Source: Alloprevotella tannerae (GTDB lineage: Bacteria > Bacteroidota > Bacteroidia > Bacteroidales > Bacteroidaceae). From it: 7,061 nt of DNA. Both the position numbers and the translations under genes were made by a program. The notes beneath the pieces were generated by a model that saw only the letters and a list, made by a program, of their open reading frames with translations, had not been told where the DNA came from and did not search any database. Positions 1 to 6,547 of this stretch are shown here, one piece after another. The stretch lies in contig JABZGR010000051.1 of NCBI GenBank assembly GCA_015259125.1, positions 1 through 7,061 on the forward strand. The letters run 5' to 3'. How positions within the stretch are numbered: the first letter of the stretch is position 1; each line of letters starts with the position of its first letter.

Positions 1-92
1 TGTAATGAGACATAAATTTCTACTCCTTTGTGATTGAGAAGGTGTCAACTTATTCTGTACACTACAGGAAGCTTTTGTTGAAACTGTTTTAA

Positions 93-205
93 GGCAAAAA
101 CAGGCATTACTCATCCTAAAGCAGGGCTCTTAAGATCCATAACCAAGCAAAGGCTGTGGATTTTAGTACTTTTAGGAAAAGAGTTAGACAAAAACGGGCG
201 TTATT
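93..205. repeat. Imperfect 19-bp direct repeat upstream of the susC-like gene
   Basis: Two copies lie 94 bp apart at 93-111 (GGCAAAAACAGGCATTACT) and 187-205 (GACAAAAACGGGCGTTATT). They match at 15 of 19 positions, with a shared CAAAAAC core followed by GGC and TTA. The second copy ends 13 bp before the candidate -7 box. Spacing and position would fit two binding sites for an activator or repressor of the downstream operon, but that is inference; A-rich tracts alone can produce such similarity. Confidence 0.35.
131..165. promoter_or_regulatory. Dyad between the direct repeats (possible operator)
   Basis: TAAGATCCA at 131-139 and TGGATTTTA at 157-165 form an inverted repeat of 9 positions with one mismatch, which would be a G-U pair in RNA. 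A 17-nt spacer separates the arms. It lies upstream of the candidate promoter, so a DNA operator is more likely than an RNA hairpin. No regulator is named by the sequence. Confidence 0.3.
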
Positions 206-218
206 GTGTAGGAATATA

Positions 219-226
219 TAAATTTG
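219..226 (+). promoter_or_regulatory. Candidate -7 promoter element for the susC/susD operon
   Basis: TAAATTTG fits the Bacteroidetes housekeeping -7 consensus TAnnTTTG exactly. No convincing TTTG -33 element is present 18-21 bp upstream (the bases there are G/C-rich), so transcription may depend on an activator. Transcription would begin near 233 and leave a 5' leader of about 105 nt before the ATG at 339. Confidence 0.45.
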
Positions 227-248
227 CCGTATCCGATGCTTTCGGTCT

Positions 249-295
249 GTGCCAACTTCATATCATACAGTGTAAGAAAGAGATGAGGTTGGCAT
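249..295 (+). promoter_or_regulatory. Hairpin in the 5' leader of the susC-like gene
   Basis: TGCCAACTTCAT (250-261) pairs with ATGAGGTTGGCA (283-294). Eleven pairs are Watson-Crick and one is a U-G wobble, and a further G-U pair can close 249 with 295. The loop is 21 nt (262-282). The structure sits between the candidate -7 box and the start codon, so it would be transcribed. There is no T tract after it; an A-rich stretch (296-309) follows instead, so it is not a standard terminator. It may be a leader RNA structure affecting stability or translation, or a dyad operator. Confidence 0.5.
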
Positions 296-338
296 CAAAT
301 AAATAAAAACAGACTTGAACTAACTGCATTCTACTTTT

Positions 339-3047
339 ATGGACAAACGCGCCCTTTTTATTTTGTCGCTTTTCCTATCGGTAACCGGCGTGGCCTATGC
401 CCAATCGAAAACCGACTCGCTACGAAGCCCAAGCAACGATGAGCCACTGCGTGTCTTGACGGGCAACATCGACAACATCACAACGAAACGTATGAACAAA
501 GGTCTACTAACGGGAGCACTCGATGCGCTTCACGGACAAGCGGTGGGCGTAACAATCGCTGATCCAAACAATACGGAGGCTATGCTCCACGCAGTGCGCG
601 TGCGCGGTACGACTTCATTGACGGGCGGAAATGATCCTTTGGTGATTATCGACGGGGTATATGCCGACTTAACGACGTTGAGCAACGTTTTTCCAGCTGA
701 CATTGAGCGTTTTCAGATTCTGAAAGATGCGAGTGAGACGTCTCAATATGGTAGTAGAGGAGCTTCCGGTGTAATCGTAGTCGAGACAAAGAAAGGACGA
801 CTCGGCGACTTTCATATCAGTTATGATATCACGACCGGCCCTGAACTTATCTACAAACAACTCAAGATGCTCACGGCAGATGGCTACCGCACTGCCGTGC
901 GTTCAAGGGGGAATTATCTAGTAGACAAAGGATTTAATACAGACTTTCAAGACGCCATTACGCGGACAGGCTTCGTGCAGAACCACCACATTGCTTTCGG
1001 CGGCGGGACGAATCAATCCAATTATCGTGCCTCATTGGGCTTTATACAGCACAATCAGGTGATCCAAACAATAGGCAGTCGCAACTTCACGGCTAAATTC
1101 GACATTTTACAAAAGGGTTTTGATGACCGTCTACAGATTGATTTAGGGGTATTCGGCAATATTCAGAAGAATAAATACATCCTTGACGTACAAAAGCTCT
1201 TTTATTCGGCGGCTTCTTTCAATCCAACGTTTCGTCGTGGCAAGAATCCGGACGGCACGTGGGCGCAATATTCCGATGCCAGTCAAATCACGAACCCACA
1301 ATCATTGCTCGATATGCTCAATCACGAGGAGCAAGCACTCTTTAATGCGCACGTGCGTGCAGCCTACGACTTGGGTAGCGGGCTCAAACTATCGGCCTTC
1401 GGGAGTTACTCGTATAATTCGCTGGATATTGCGGGCTTCAACCCTACTTACGTATGGAGTCACGGGCAAATTTTACGCGGAGAAACGCGCACGGAAGCGC
1501 TGTTGGGTAATGTATCTTTAGCTTTCGAGCATTTTTTCGGGCGCCACCGATTGGAGGCCTTAGCCATGGGAGAGGCCTCAAAGAATATCTTAAAAGCTTT
1601 TCATACGCAGGTGTCCAACCTGAGCACCAATGCCACCGGCTATTATGATCTCTCGGCCGGGGCTGTCCGCTTATGGGAGGCTACGGGTTCTTCCTATGAG
1701 AACCCAGCTTTAGCCTCTTTCCTTGGACGCTTGACTTATACGTATGACGACCGCTACGCATTGACCATCAACACACGCGCGGATGGTAGTTCTAAAGTAG
1801 GCCGCAATAATCGCTGGGGCTTCTTCCCCTCCGTGGCCGGCGCTTGGACGATTAGTAAAGAGCCGTGGATGCGCCGCTTACACTATCCTATCGACCTTAA
1901 GTTGCGGACAGGCTACGGCCTTTCCGGTAATTTGGCAGCAATCGACTGCTATAACTCACTCGAGCTCTTAAAACCCAATGGCATCGTCTATGTCGACGGT
2001 ACGCCTACCGTCACTATCGGCTTAATGCGCAACGCCAATCCGGATCTTAAATGGGAAATCAAAAAGACATTTAATGTGGGCGTAGATCTCTCGCTCTTCT
2101 CGGGCCGCTTCTTGCTAACGCTCGACTATTACAATGCCAAGACGAAAGATATGTTGTATCTCTACGACGTGTCTGTACCACCATTTGCCTACGATAAGTT
2201 ATTGGCCAATCTGGGCGCGATGCGCAATAGCGGCTTGGAGATCGGCTTAGGAGGCGTCTTACTGCGCAATAAAGATGTTGAACTCAACTTGGGCGTCAAT
2301 TTGGCTTTTCAGCGCAACAAACTCCTTTCGCTCAGCGGTATGTATCGCGGAGAATATCTCTCTGCACCGGCTTACCAGCCTATCACGAGTCTTACCGGCG
2401 CCGGATTTCACGGAGGTAATAACAATATCGTCTATCAGATCGTAGGCCAACCGCTTGGCGTGTTTTATTTGCCCCACTGCAAAGGCTTGATTAAAAATGC
2501 CGACGGCACGTATCGCTATGACATAGCCGACTTGGATGGCGACGGAGTTGTCAATATCGAAGACGGTGGCGACAGATATATTGCCGGTCAGGCTACGCCA
2601 AAAGTTTTGCTGGGCGCTAACCTCGGACTGCGCTATAAGGACTTCGATGTCTCGATGCAGATCAACGGCGCCTTCGGTCATAAGATTTACAATGCGACGG
2701 CACTCACGTATATGAACGTGGGTAGTTTGCCTTTTTATAATGTTATGCAAGACGCGCCGGCACGCAACATTTATGATCAAACGGCCACCGACTATTGGCT
2801 GGAAAAGGGCGATTACATACACGTAGCCTATCTCAATTTTGGCTGGACAGTGCCGCTTAAACAGGCGCGCTATATACATAGTTTGCGTCTATCCTTCTCG
2901 ATCAACAACTTGCTGACGCTTACCGGCTATTCGGGACTAACCCCGATGATCAATAGCAGCATAGTCGGGCCGACGCTCGGCACGGACGACAAACGCAGCT
3001 ATCCGCTCTATCGCTCTTATGCACTGGGCGTAAGTATTCAATTCTAA
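339..3047 (+). CDS. SusC/RagA-family TonB-dependent outer-membrane receptor (short form)
   Basis: This encodes a 902-aa TonB-dependent transporter, the outer-membrane barrel of a SusC/SusD importer, which moves ligands captured by the SusD partner into the periplasm using TonB/ExbBD energy. Residues 1-21 are a signal peptide with a probable cleavage after AYA (A21/Q22). The plug domain spans about residues 50-153 and carries the family signatures LVIIDGVYAD (101-110) and LKDASETSQYGSRGASG (128-144). The barrel follows, with the SusC motif RADGSSKVGRNNRWGFFPS from residue 480, an EF-hand-like loop DLDGDGVVNIEDGGD (731-745) and a final strand ending in phenylalanine. The N-terminal carboxypeptidase-like (Ig-fold) domain common in this family is absent, and the usual EVVVVGYG-like TonB box is not recognisable; EPLRVLTGN (35-43) occupies that place. 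The first ATG fits the signal peptide. Its partner gene begins 74 nt downstream. The ligand (glycan, peptide or other) cannot be deduced. Confidence 0.95.
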   Translation: MDKRALFILSLFLSVTGVAYAQSKTDSLRSPSNDEPLRVLTGNIDNITTKRMNKGLLTGALDALHGQAVGVTIADPNNTEAMLHAVRVRGTTSLTGGNDPLVIIDGVYADLTTLSNVFPADIERFQILKDASETSQYGSRGASGVIVVETKKGRLGDFHISYDITTGPELIYKQLKMLTADGYRTAVRSRGNYLVDKGFNTDFQDAITRTGFVQNHHIAFGGGTNQSNYRASLGFIQHNQVIQTIGSRNFTAKFDILQKGFDDRLQIDLGVFGNIQKNKYILDVQKLFYSAASFNPTFRRGKNPDGTWAQYSDASQITNPQSLLDMLNHEEQALFNAHVRAAYDLGSGLKLSAFGSYSYNSLDIAGFNPTYVWSHGQILRGETRTEALLGNVSLAFEHFFGRHRLEALAMGEASKNILKAFHTQVSNLSTNATGYYDLSAGAVRLWEATGSSYENPALASFLGRLTYTYDDRYALTINTRADGSSKVGRNNRWGFFPSVAGAWTISKEPWMRRLHYPIDLKLRTGYGLSGNLAAIDCYNSLELLKPNGIVYVDGTPTVTIGLMRNANPDLKWEIKKTFNVGVDLSLFSGRFLLTLDYYNAKTKDMLYLYDVSVPPFAYDKLLANLGAMRNSGLEIGLGGVLLRNKDVELNLGVNLAFQRNKLLSLSGMYRGEYLSAPAYQPITSLTGAGFHGGNNNIVYQIVGQPLGVFYLPHCKGLIKNADGTYRYDIADLDGDGVVNIEDGGDRYIAGQATPKVLLGANLGLRYKDFDVSMQINGAFGHKIYNATALTYMNVGSLPFYNVMQDAPARNIYDQTATDYWLEKGDYIHVAYLNFGWTVPLKQARYIHSLRLSFSINNLLTLTGYSGLTPMINSSIVGPTLGTDDKRSYPLYRSYALGVSIQF

Positions 3048-3121
3048 GCACATAGCCGACGATTGGGCGCAGCCTATTATTTGAAAAGTTTGCGGACCAC
3101 TCGGATAGAAACATCTTGTTT

Positions 3122-4804
3122 ATGCAACAGACATATTCCTTTTTGAAGATCTTTGATCGCTTGCACACCGCAATCGCTTGGTGTCTGACATTGGCAGCAT
3201 CCTTGACCTTGGTAGCCTGCTCCGACTTCTTGGAAGAAAAGCCCAAGGACCATCCAACTGAAGATCAGGTTTACCACGATGCACCTAGCATTTACCGCAA
3301 TGCGGTCAGCTCTCTTTACTCTTACTTTGGCGGCTATCAAGATAGTCAGGGTTTGCAGGGCACTTATCGCGGCCTCTACGACCTCAATACGTTTACAACG
3401 GATGAGGCCATCTTGCCAACGCGTGGCGGCGATTGGTACGACGGCGGTTTGTGGCAGGACTTATACTTACATCGCTGGGGCGTATCCAATAGCGTATTGG
3501 CATCCACTTGGAAATACCTATATAAAGTTGTCACGCTTAGCAATCGTTCTTTAGCCGGAATTGAGAAATACGCTGCACGTCTAAGTCCTGAACAACGCCA
3601 AGATTATGAAGCAGAGGTGCGCGCCATTCGCGCCTTGTATTATTATGAATTGATGGATCTTTATGGACGCTTGCCGCTTGTTACCTCTGCGGATGTAAGT
3701 ATGCGAGAGGTGAAGCAGTATGAGCGCTCGGAAGTATTTCGCTTTATCGTCGATGAGTTGCAAAGCGTAGCGCCCCGCCTTCCCAACGTGCGCAGCAATG
3801 CTTTAGGGGAGGGTTATGGGCGAATCACGCGACCTGTGGCTTACTTCTTGCTAGCTCGTTTGGCACTCAATGCGGAAGTGTATACGGACGACAATTGGAC
3901 GGATGGGAATCGTCCTTCGGGGCGCGACATCTTTTTCCAAGTCGGTGGGCACAAACTCAATGCTTGGCAGACGTGCATCGCCTATTGTGATAGTCTGAGT
4001 GCCTTTGGCTATACGCTGAGTGCTGATTTTAGAGATAATTTTGCCGTTCATAATGAAAACAGTTTGGAAAATATTCTGACCATTCCCTTGGATAAGCAGA
4101 CCTTGCCTTATCAGAATCAAAACCTCTTCCGCTCTTATCATTATCGACACGCGGGGGCTTACGGTTTCTCCGGAGAGAACGGATCAAGCGCTACCATTGA
4201 CGCTTTGAAGACTTTTGGTTATGAAACGGCCGAACAAGACAAACGCTTTGACTACACCTATTACGCCGGCGTCGTGCGAGGCCTCAATGGCGAAGTCGTG
4301 CGTCTGGAAAATGGAGATACGCTCATTTATTATCCGTGGGAGGTAAAGCTTGATATGTACTCCTCGCCGCATCGTGTGACGGCCGGAGCGCGTATGAAGA
4401 AATATGCGATTGATAAAACGGCGACTAAAGATGGTAAACTGATGGACAACGACATTGTACTCTTTCGCTATGCTGATGCGCTCTTGATGAAGAGTGAAGC
4501 GAAAGTGCGCAATGGAGAAGATGGCACTGCCGAACTGAATGCTGTGCGAGCGCGAGTCGGAATGGCTCCGCGACCGGCTACATTGGACAACATCTTGGCA
4601 GAGCGCCTATTGGAATTGGCTTGGGAAGGCTGCCGCCGTCCCGACTTAATTCGCTTTGGGAAGTTTACGCGTTCTTACACGGACAGGCCTCAGTTACCCG
4701 GCGAGGCATCAGGCTTTACGACAGTCTTCCCCATACCGCTCAACGTTCTTTCACTCAACCCGCTTTTAAGTCAGAACCCCGGCTATAAGTCGTCCTCCCA
4801 CTAA
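3122..4804 (+). CDS. SusD/RagB-family surface lipoprotein, ligand-binding partner of the SusC-like receptor
   Basis: This encodes a 560-aa outer-membrane lipoprotein that would sit as a lid over the SusC barrel and bind its substrate at the cell surface. The ATG at 3122 is preferred; a TTG two codons upstream (3116) is in frame but less likely. A hydrophobic signal segment leads to the lipobox LVAC with the lipidated cysteine at residue 33. It is followed by SDFLEE, an acidic stretch consistent with the Bacteroidetes lipoprotein surface-export signal. The helical SusD core is shown by EVRAIRALYYYELMDLYG (165-182). The C-terminal RagB/SusD domain is shown by FRYADALLMKSEAKVR (448-463), ERLLELAWEGCRRPDLIRFG (494-513) and LNPLLSQNPGY (545-555). 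Length and motif order are those of an intact family member. It is probably co-transcribed with the preceding gene and followed by a terminator, with no enzyme gene in the operon. Confidence 0.95.
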   Translation: MQQTYSFLKIFDRLHTAIAWCLTLAASLTLVACSDFLEEKPKDHPTEDQVYHDAPSIYRNAVSSLYSYFGGYQDSQGLQGTYRGLYDLNTFTTDEAILPTRGGDWYDGGLWQDLYLHRWGVSNSVLASTWKYLYKVVTLSNRSLAGIEKYAARLSPEQRQDYEAEVRAIRALYYYELMDLYGRLPLVTSADVSMREVKQYERSEVFRFIVDELQSVAPRLPNVRSNALGEGYGRITRPVAYFLLARLALNAEVYTDDNWTDGNRPSGRDIFFQVGGHKLNAWQTCIAYCDSLSAFGYTLSADFRDNFAVHNENSLENILTIPLDKQTLPYQNQNLFRSYHYRHAGAYGFSGENGSSATIDALKTFGYETAEQDKRFDYTYYAGVVRGLNGEVVRLENGDTLIYYPWEVKLDMYSSPHRVTAGARMKKYAIDKTATKDGKLMDNDIVLFRYADALLMKSEAKVRNGEDGTAELNAVRARVGMAPRPATLDNILAERLLELAWEGCRRPDLIRFGKFTRSYTDRPQLPGEASGFTTVFPIPLNVLSLNPLLSQNPGYKSSSH

Positions 4805-4885
4805 ACGTCTCTCGTCTCCCGGTTGAGCGAAAAAGCAACTTGAAATCATCCACAGGAAAACCGCTTAAAAGACCAACGTGCATAC

Positions 4886-4920
4886 CAAAGCCGCAGCAAT
4901 TATGATTTGCTGCGGCTTTG
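4886..4920. terminator. Perfect 14-bp stem-loop, probable bidirectional terminator
   Basis: CAAAGCCGCAGCAA (4886-4899) and TTGCTGCGGCTTTG (4907-4920) are exact reverse complements around a 7-nt loop. It lies 82 nt after the stop of the SusD-like gene and 37 nt past the stop of the converging minus-strand gene. The stem has a G/C-rich middle and an A...T outer edge in both directions, but no long T run follows on either strand, so termination strength is uncertain. Confidence 0.8.
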
Positions 4921-4956
4921 AAGCAAATAAAAGACGCCTCCCAACTATCTACATCG

Positions 4957-5409
4957 CTATTTCTCTTTGGACGATAAGTTCATCAAACTTTTAGAAAGGC
5001 TCTCTTTGAATGCTTCACCATCAAAATCGCACCTTGCCGCTTTAAGCTTCTTCTCTACAAGTGCACTTAAATCCGCAAACGTCTGTTCCAAAAATAGTAG
5101 AAATTTCTGCTTTCCATCAAGTAAGGGTTCAGCAAGCCAATAGTCGCTACTAATACAACACGAAGATTGCACTTCTTTCTTCTTCTGGTAGTAGCGACAG
5201 CTTATAATTCCGGTTTGTGGACTATATTCTGACACATCACCACTTACAAACATCGTGATCTTCACCCTATCAAGACCATCAAAACACTTATCTCTAAATT
5301 GTGCCTTAAGCGTTTTCTGCATTTCAATGACTAACCGAAAGATCACGTTACTCAGATCGGCGCTTTCTGCCACATCTCCGCCAAGCGCTAAGTTTACACA
5401 GATTTCCAT
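4957..5409 (-). CDS. Small hypothetical protein, possible immunity protein (Imm44-like by appearance)
   Basis: This encodes a 150-aa soluble protein with no signal peptide or membrane segment. A first strand and turn (residues 2-14, ending GGDVAES) lead into a long amphipathic helix (about 20-40). Next come strands rich in hydrophobic and Tyr/Cys residues (50-58, 67-76, 82-92), then a C-terminal helical part (101-146) rich in lysine and leucine. This order, with a short GGDV/SGEI-like turn near the start and a helical end, resembles the Imm44 type of polymorphic-toxin immunity protein as I remember it, but no diagnostic motif clinches it. It is the last of three minus-strand genes, 36 nt after the previous stop, and has an A-rich ribosome-entry region (GGAAAA just before the ATG). 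The gene itself is credible; the function is a weak inference from context. Confidence 0.75.
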   Translation of the reverse strand: MEICVNLALGGDVAESADLSNVIFRLVIEMQKTLKAQFRDKCFDGLDRVKITMFVSGDVSEYSPQTGIISCRYYQKKKEVQSSCCISSDYWLAEPLLDGKQKFLLFLEQTFADLSALVEKKLKAARCDFDGEAFKESLSKSLMNLSSKEK

Positions 5410-5445
5410 TTTTCCAAGATGTTTTTTACCTAATCCGTTTTATTC

Positions 5446-6066
5446 TTAATAAAGAAGCTTCGGATTATCCTTTATCTCTTCAAGCGTGATTCCTTCAGCA
5501 ACAAACATAGCTCTATTATGAATCATAAAATTTCCTCTTTTACCATCATAGTTCGCGGCGGCATCCGGTAGCGCCACCAGCTTATGCTGTGGTTTTGTAG
5601 CAATTTCTCTTGTCCCATTAGGTAAGACGTAATACCAATATACCTTTTGACCAGCCTTTTTAAGCAAACTATACACCTTATTCTTCCAGACCTTTTCTTC
5701 ATCATCATCTGCCTCATACGAGTCTGCTATTCTGCCTTGTTGCAGGCAGTTTTCCACATTGACATCCGGCAATGAACGCAAGAATTGCATCTGCCCACGA
5801 CCTAACTGATAAAAGTGATAATAGCCATTACGCAATTTATAACACCTACTCAACTCTTCCTTACTGATTATATCGAGATTGACGATAGAGAAGAACTCAC
5901 TGTCTAAAGTAGTAATATCGCCAACTAAACGTCTGTCTACATCTCCGTCTAAAGAGGGCTTAACATCTAAAAAGTATATATTCGGATTATAGGTCCGCAA
6001 GGCTTCGCAGAACATTTGCTCATCTTTTAGCGTCATAAAAAACTGATAATCTCTAACCTTTTCCAT
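5446..6066 (-). CDS. Hypothetical protein, 206 aa, middle gene of the minus-strand cluster
   Basis: I do not recognise this family. The protein is soluble-looking, with no signal peptide or membrane helix. Visible parts are: an N-terminal strand and helix with FFMTLKDEQMFCEAL (9-23); a hydrophobic strand NIYFLDV (29-35); a second mixed segment (56-92) rich in Tyr and Phe, including GYYHFYQLGRG; a QGRIADS turn (110-116); an acidic linker EADDDEEK (118-125); then a basic helix with KVYSLLKKAGQKVYWYYVLPNG (two overlapping halves, 130-151); and a C-terminal stretch, MIHNRAMFVAEGITLEEI (181-198). The general order resembles small immunity or effector-partner proteins of contact-dependent competition systems, but that rests mostly on its NTF2-type neighbour 73 nt upstream and the further small gene 36 nt downstream. 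The start ATG is preceded by an A-rich stretch. Confidence 0.8.
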   Translation of the reverse strand: MEKVRDYQFFMTLKDEQMFCEALRTYNPNIYFLDVKPSLDGDVDRRLVGDITTLDSEFFSIVNLDIISKEELSRCYKLRNGYYHFYQLGRGQMQFLRSLPDVNVENCLQQGRIADSYEADDDEEKVWKNKVYSLLKKAGQKVYWYYVLPNGTREIATKPQHKLVALPDAAANYDGKRGNFMIHNRAMFVAEGITLEEIKDNPKLLY

Positions 6067-6139
6067 GCTTTTCTATTGTTCGTGAATGGGCAGCTCGCGT
6101 AGACCCTTCTTAGGACGTGCTCTATTGTTGAAAACTGTA

Positions 6140-6547
6140 TTATAGTGACTCGCGTACCCACTTTTGTTTCCAAGTAGAGTATCTTTTTTTAGTATCTAAA
6201 AACCACTCCTCTCCTTTTCGCACTAAAGTATAAATAAAGACTTCCTTCATCGGCTTCTCTCTTTGGGTAGTGATTTCAATTTTATCTTTTCCCTCACTCA
6301 CCTGAGTTATTTTTTCTTCTTCCGGATCATAATCAGAGCCATAGGATATCGTATTAGGGCGGCCATAAACTCTCTTTTTTGCTGTACAATGCTTACGAAA
6401 GATGTCTGTAAGCAGTTCCTTTTGCTGACGTAATTTCTCTATTTCTTCTATATCTTGCTCATCAATCTCTTCACATGCTATTTCCCACGCGCTCATTTCC
6501 TTGATGAAATGAATGAGTCTGTTTTTCGCCTTTTCAATATTGTCCAT
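6140..6547 (-). CDS. NTF2-fold-type immunity protein (polymorphic toxin immunity)
   Basis: This encodes a 135-aa cytoplasmic-looking protein. Residues 1-57 form charged helices (KAKNRLIHFIKEM, then a Glu-rich stretch to LLTDIFRKH). Residues 60-135 form the sheet part: VYGRPNTISYGSDYDPEEEKI (two overlapping halves, 60-80), KDKIEITTQ (87-95), VFIYTLVRKGEEWFLDTKKR (103-122) and the tail YSTWKQKWV (123-131). The YGRP...YDPEEEKI block followed by a YTLV-K-x-x-x-W-x-(I/L)-D strand and a W..KW tail is the pattern of NTF2-fold immunity proteins found beside polymorphic toxins. Proteins of this type neutralise a cognate toxin in the cytoplasm. It is the first gene of the minus-strand cluster. A stop codon of an upstream open frame ends 10 nt before its ATG, and an insertion sequence lies beyond. 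No clear -7/-33 promoter is visible directly upstream. Confidence 0.7.
   Translation of the reverse strand: MDNIEKAKNRLIHFIKEMSAWEIACEEIDEQDIEEIEKLRQQKELLTDIFRKHCTAKKRVYGRPNTISYGSDYDPEEEKITQVSEGKDKIEITTQREKPMKEVFIYTLVRKGEEWFLDTKKRYSTWKQKWVRESL

Noticed and set aside
1..338. A CRISPR array or small gene in the upstream region
   Set aside because: Only one imperfect repeat pair is present, with no regular spacers, and stops interrupt all frames that I followed.
1183..1521. A 112-codon plus-strand frame inside the SusC-like gene
   Set aside because: Out-of-frame, Arg/Ser/Thr-rich product with no family features; the overlapping SusC motifs are continuous through it.
2259..2879. A 206-codon open frame on the minus strand
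   Set aside because: It lies wholly inside the well-supported SusC-like gene, has no recognisable motif and is best explained as an antisense shadow of the biased codon use there.
3116..3121. TTG start two codons before the ATG of the SusD-like gene
   Set aside because: It adds only two residues before the signal peptide; the ATG at 3122 gives a normal lipoprotein signal and needs no rare start.
2950..3340. Two overlapping minus-strand frames across the SusC-SusD junction
   Set aside because: They run antisense through the end of the receptor and the lipoprotein signal sequence and show no plausible protein features.
6072..6129. TCTATTGTT direct repeat (6072-6080 and 6121-6129) in a spacer of the minus-strand cluster
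   Set aside because: Nine A/T-rich bases repeated once are too short to distinguish from chance, and they do not flank an inserted segment.
4957..6547. A toxin-antitoxin (type II) module interpretation of the three small minus-strand genes
   Set aside because: There is no short DNA-binding antitoxin, no RelE/MazF-like toxin, and no overlapping gene pair; sizes and the NTF2-like pattern fit immunity proteins better.
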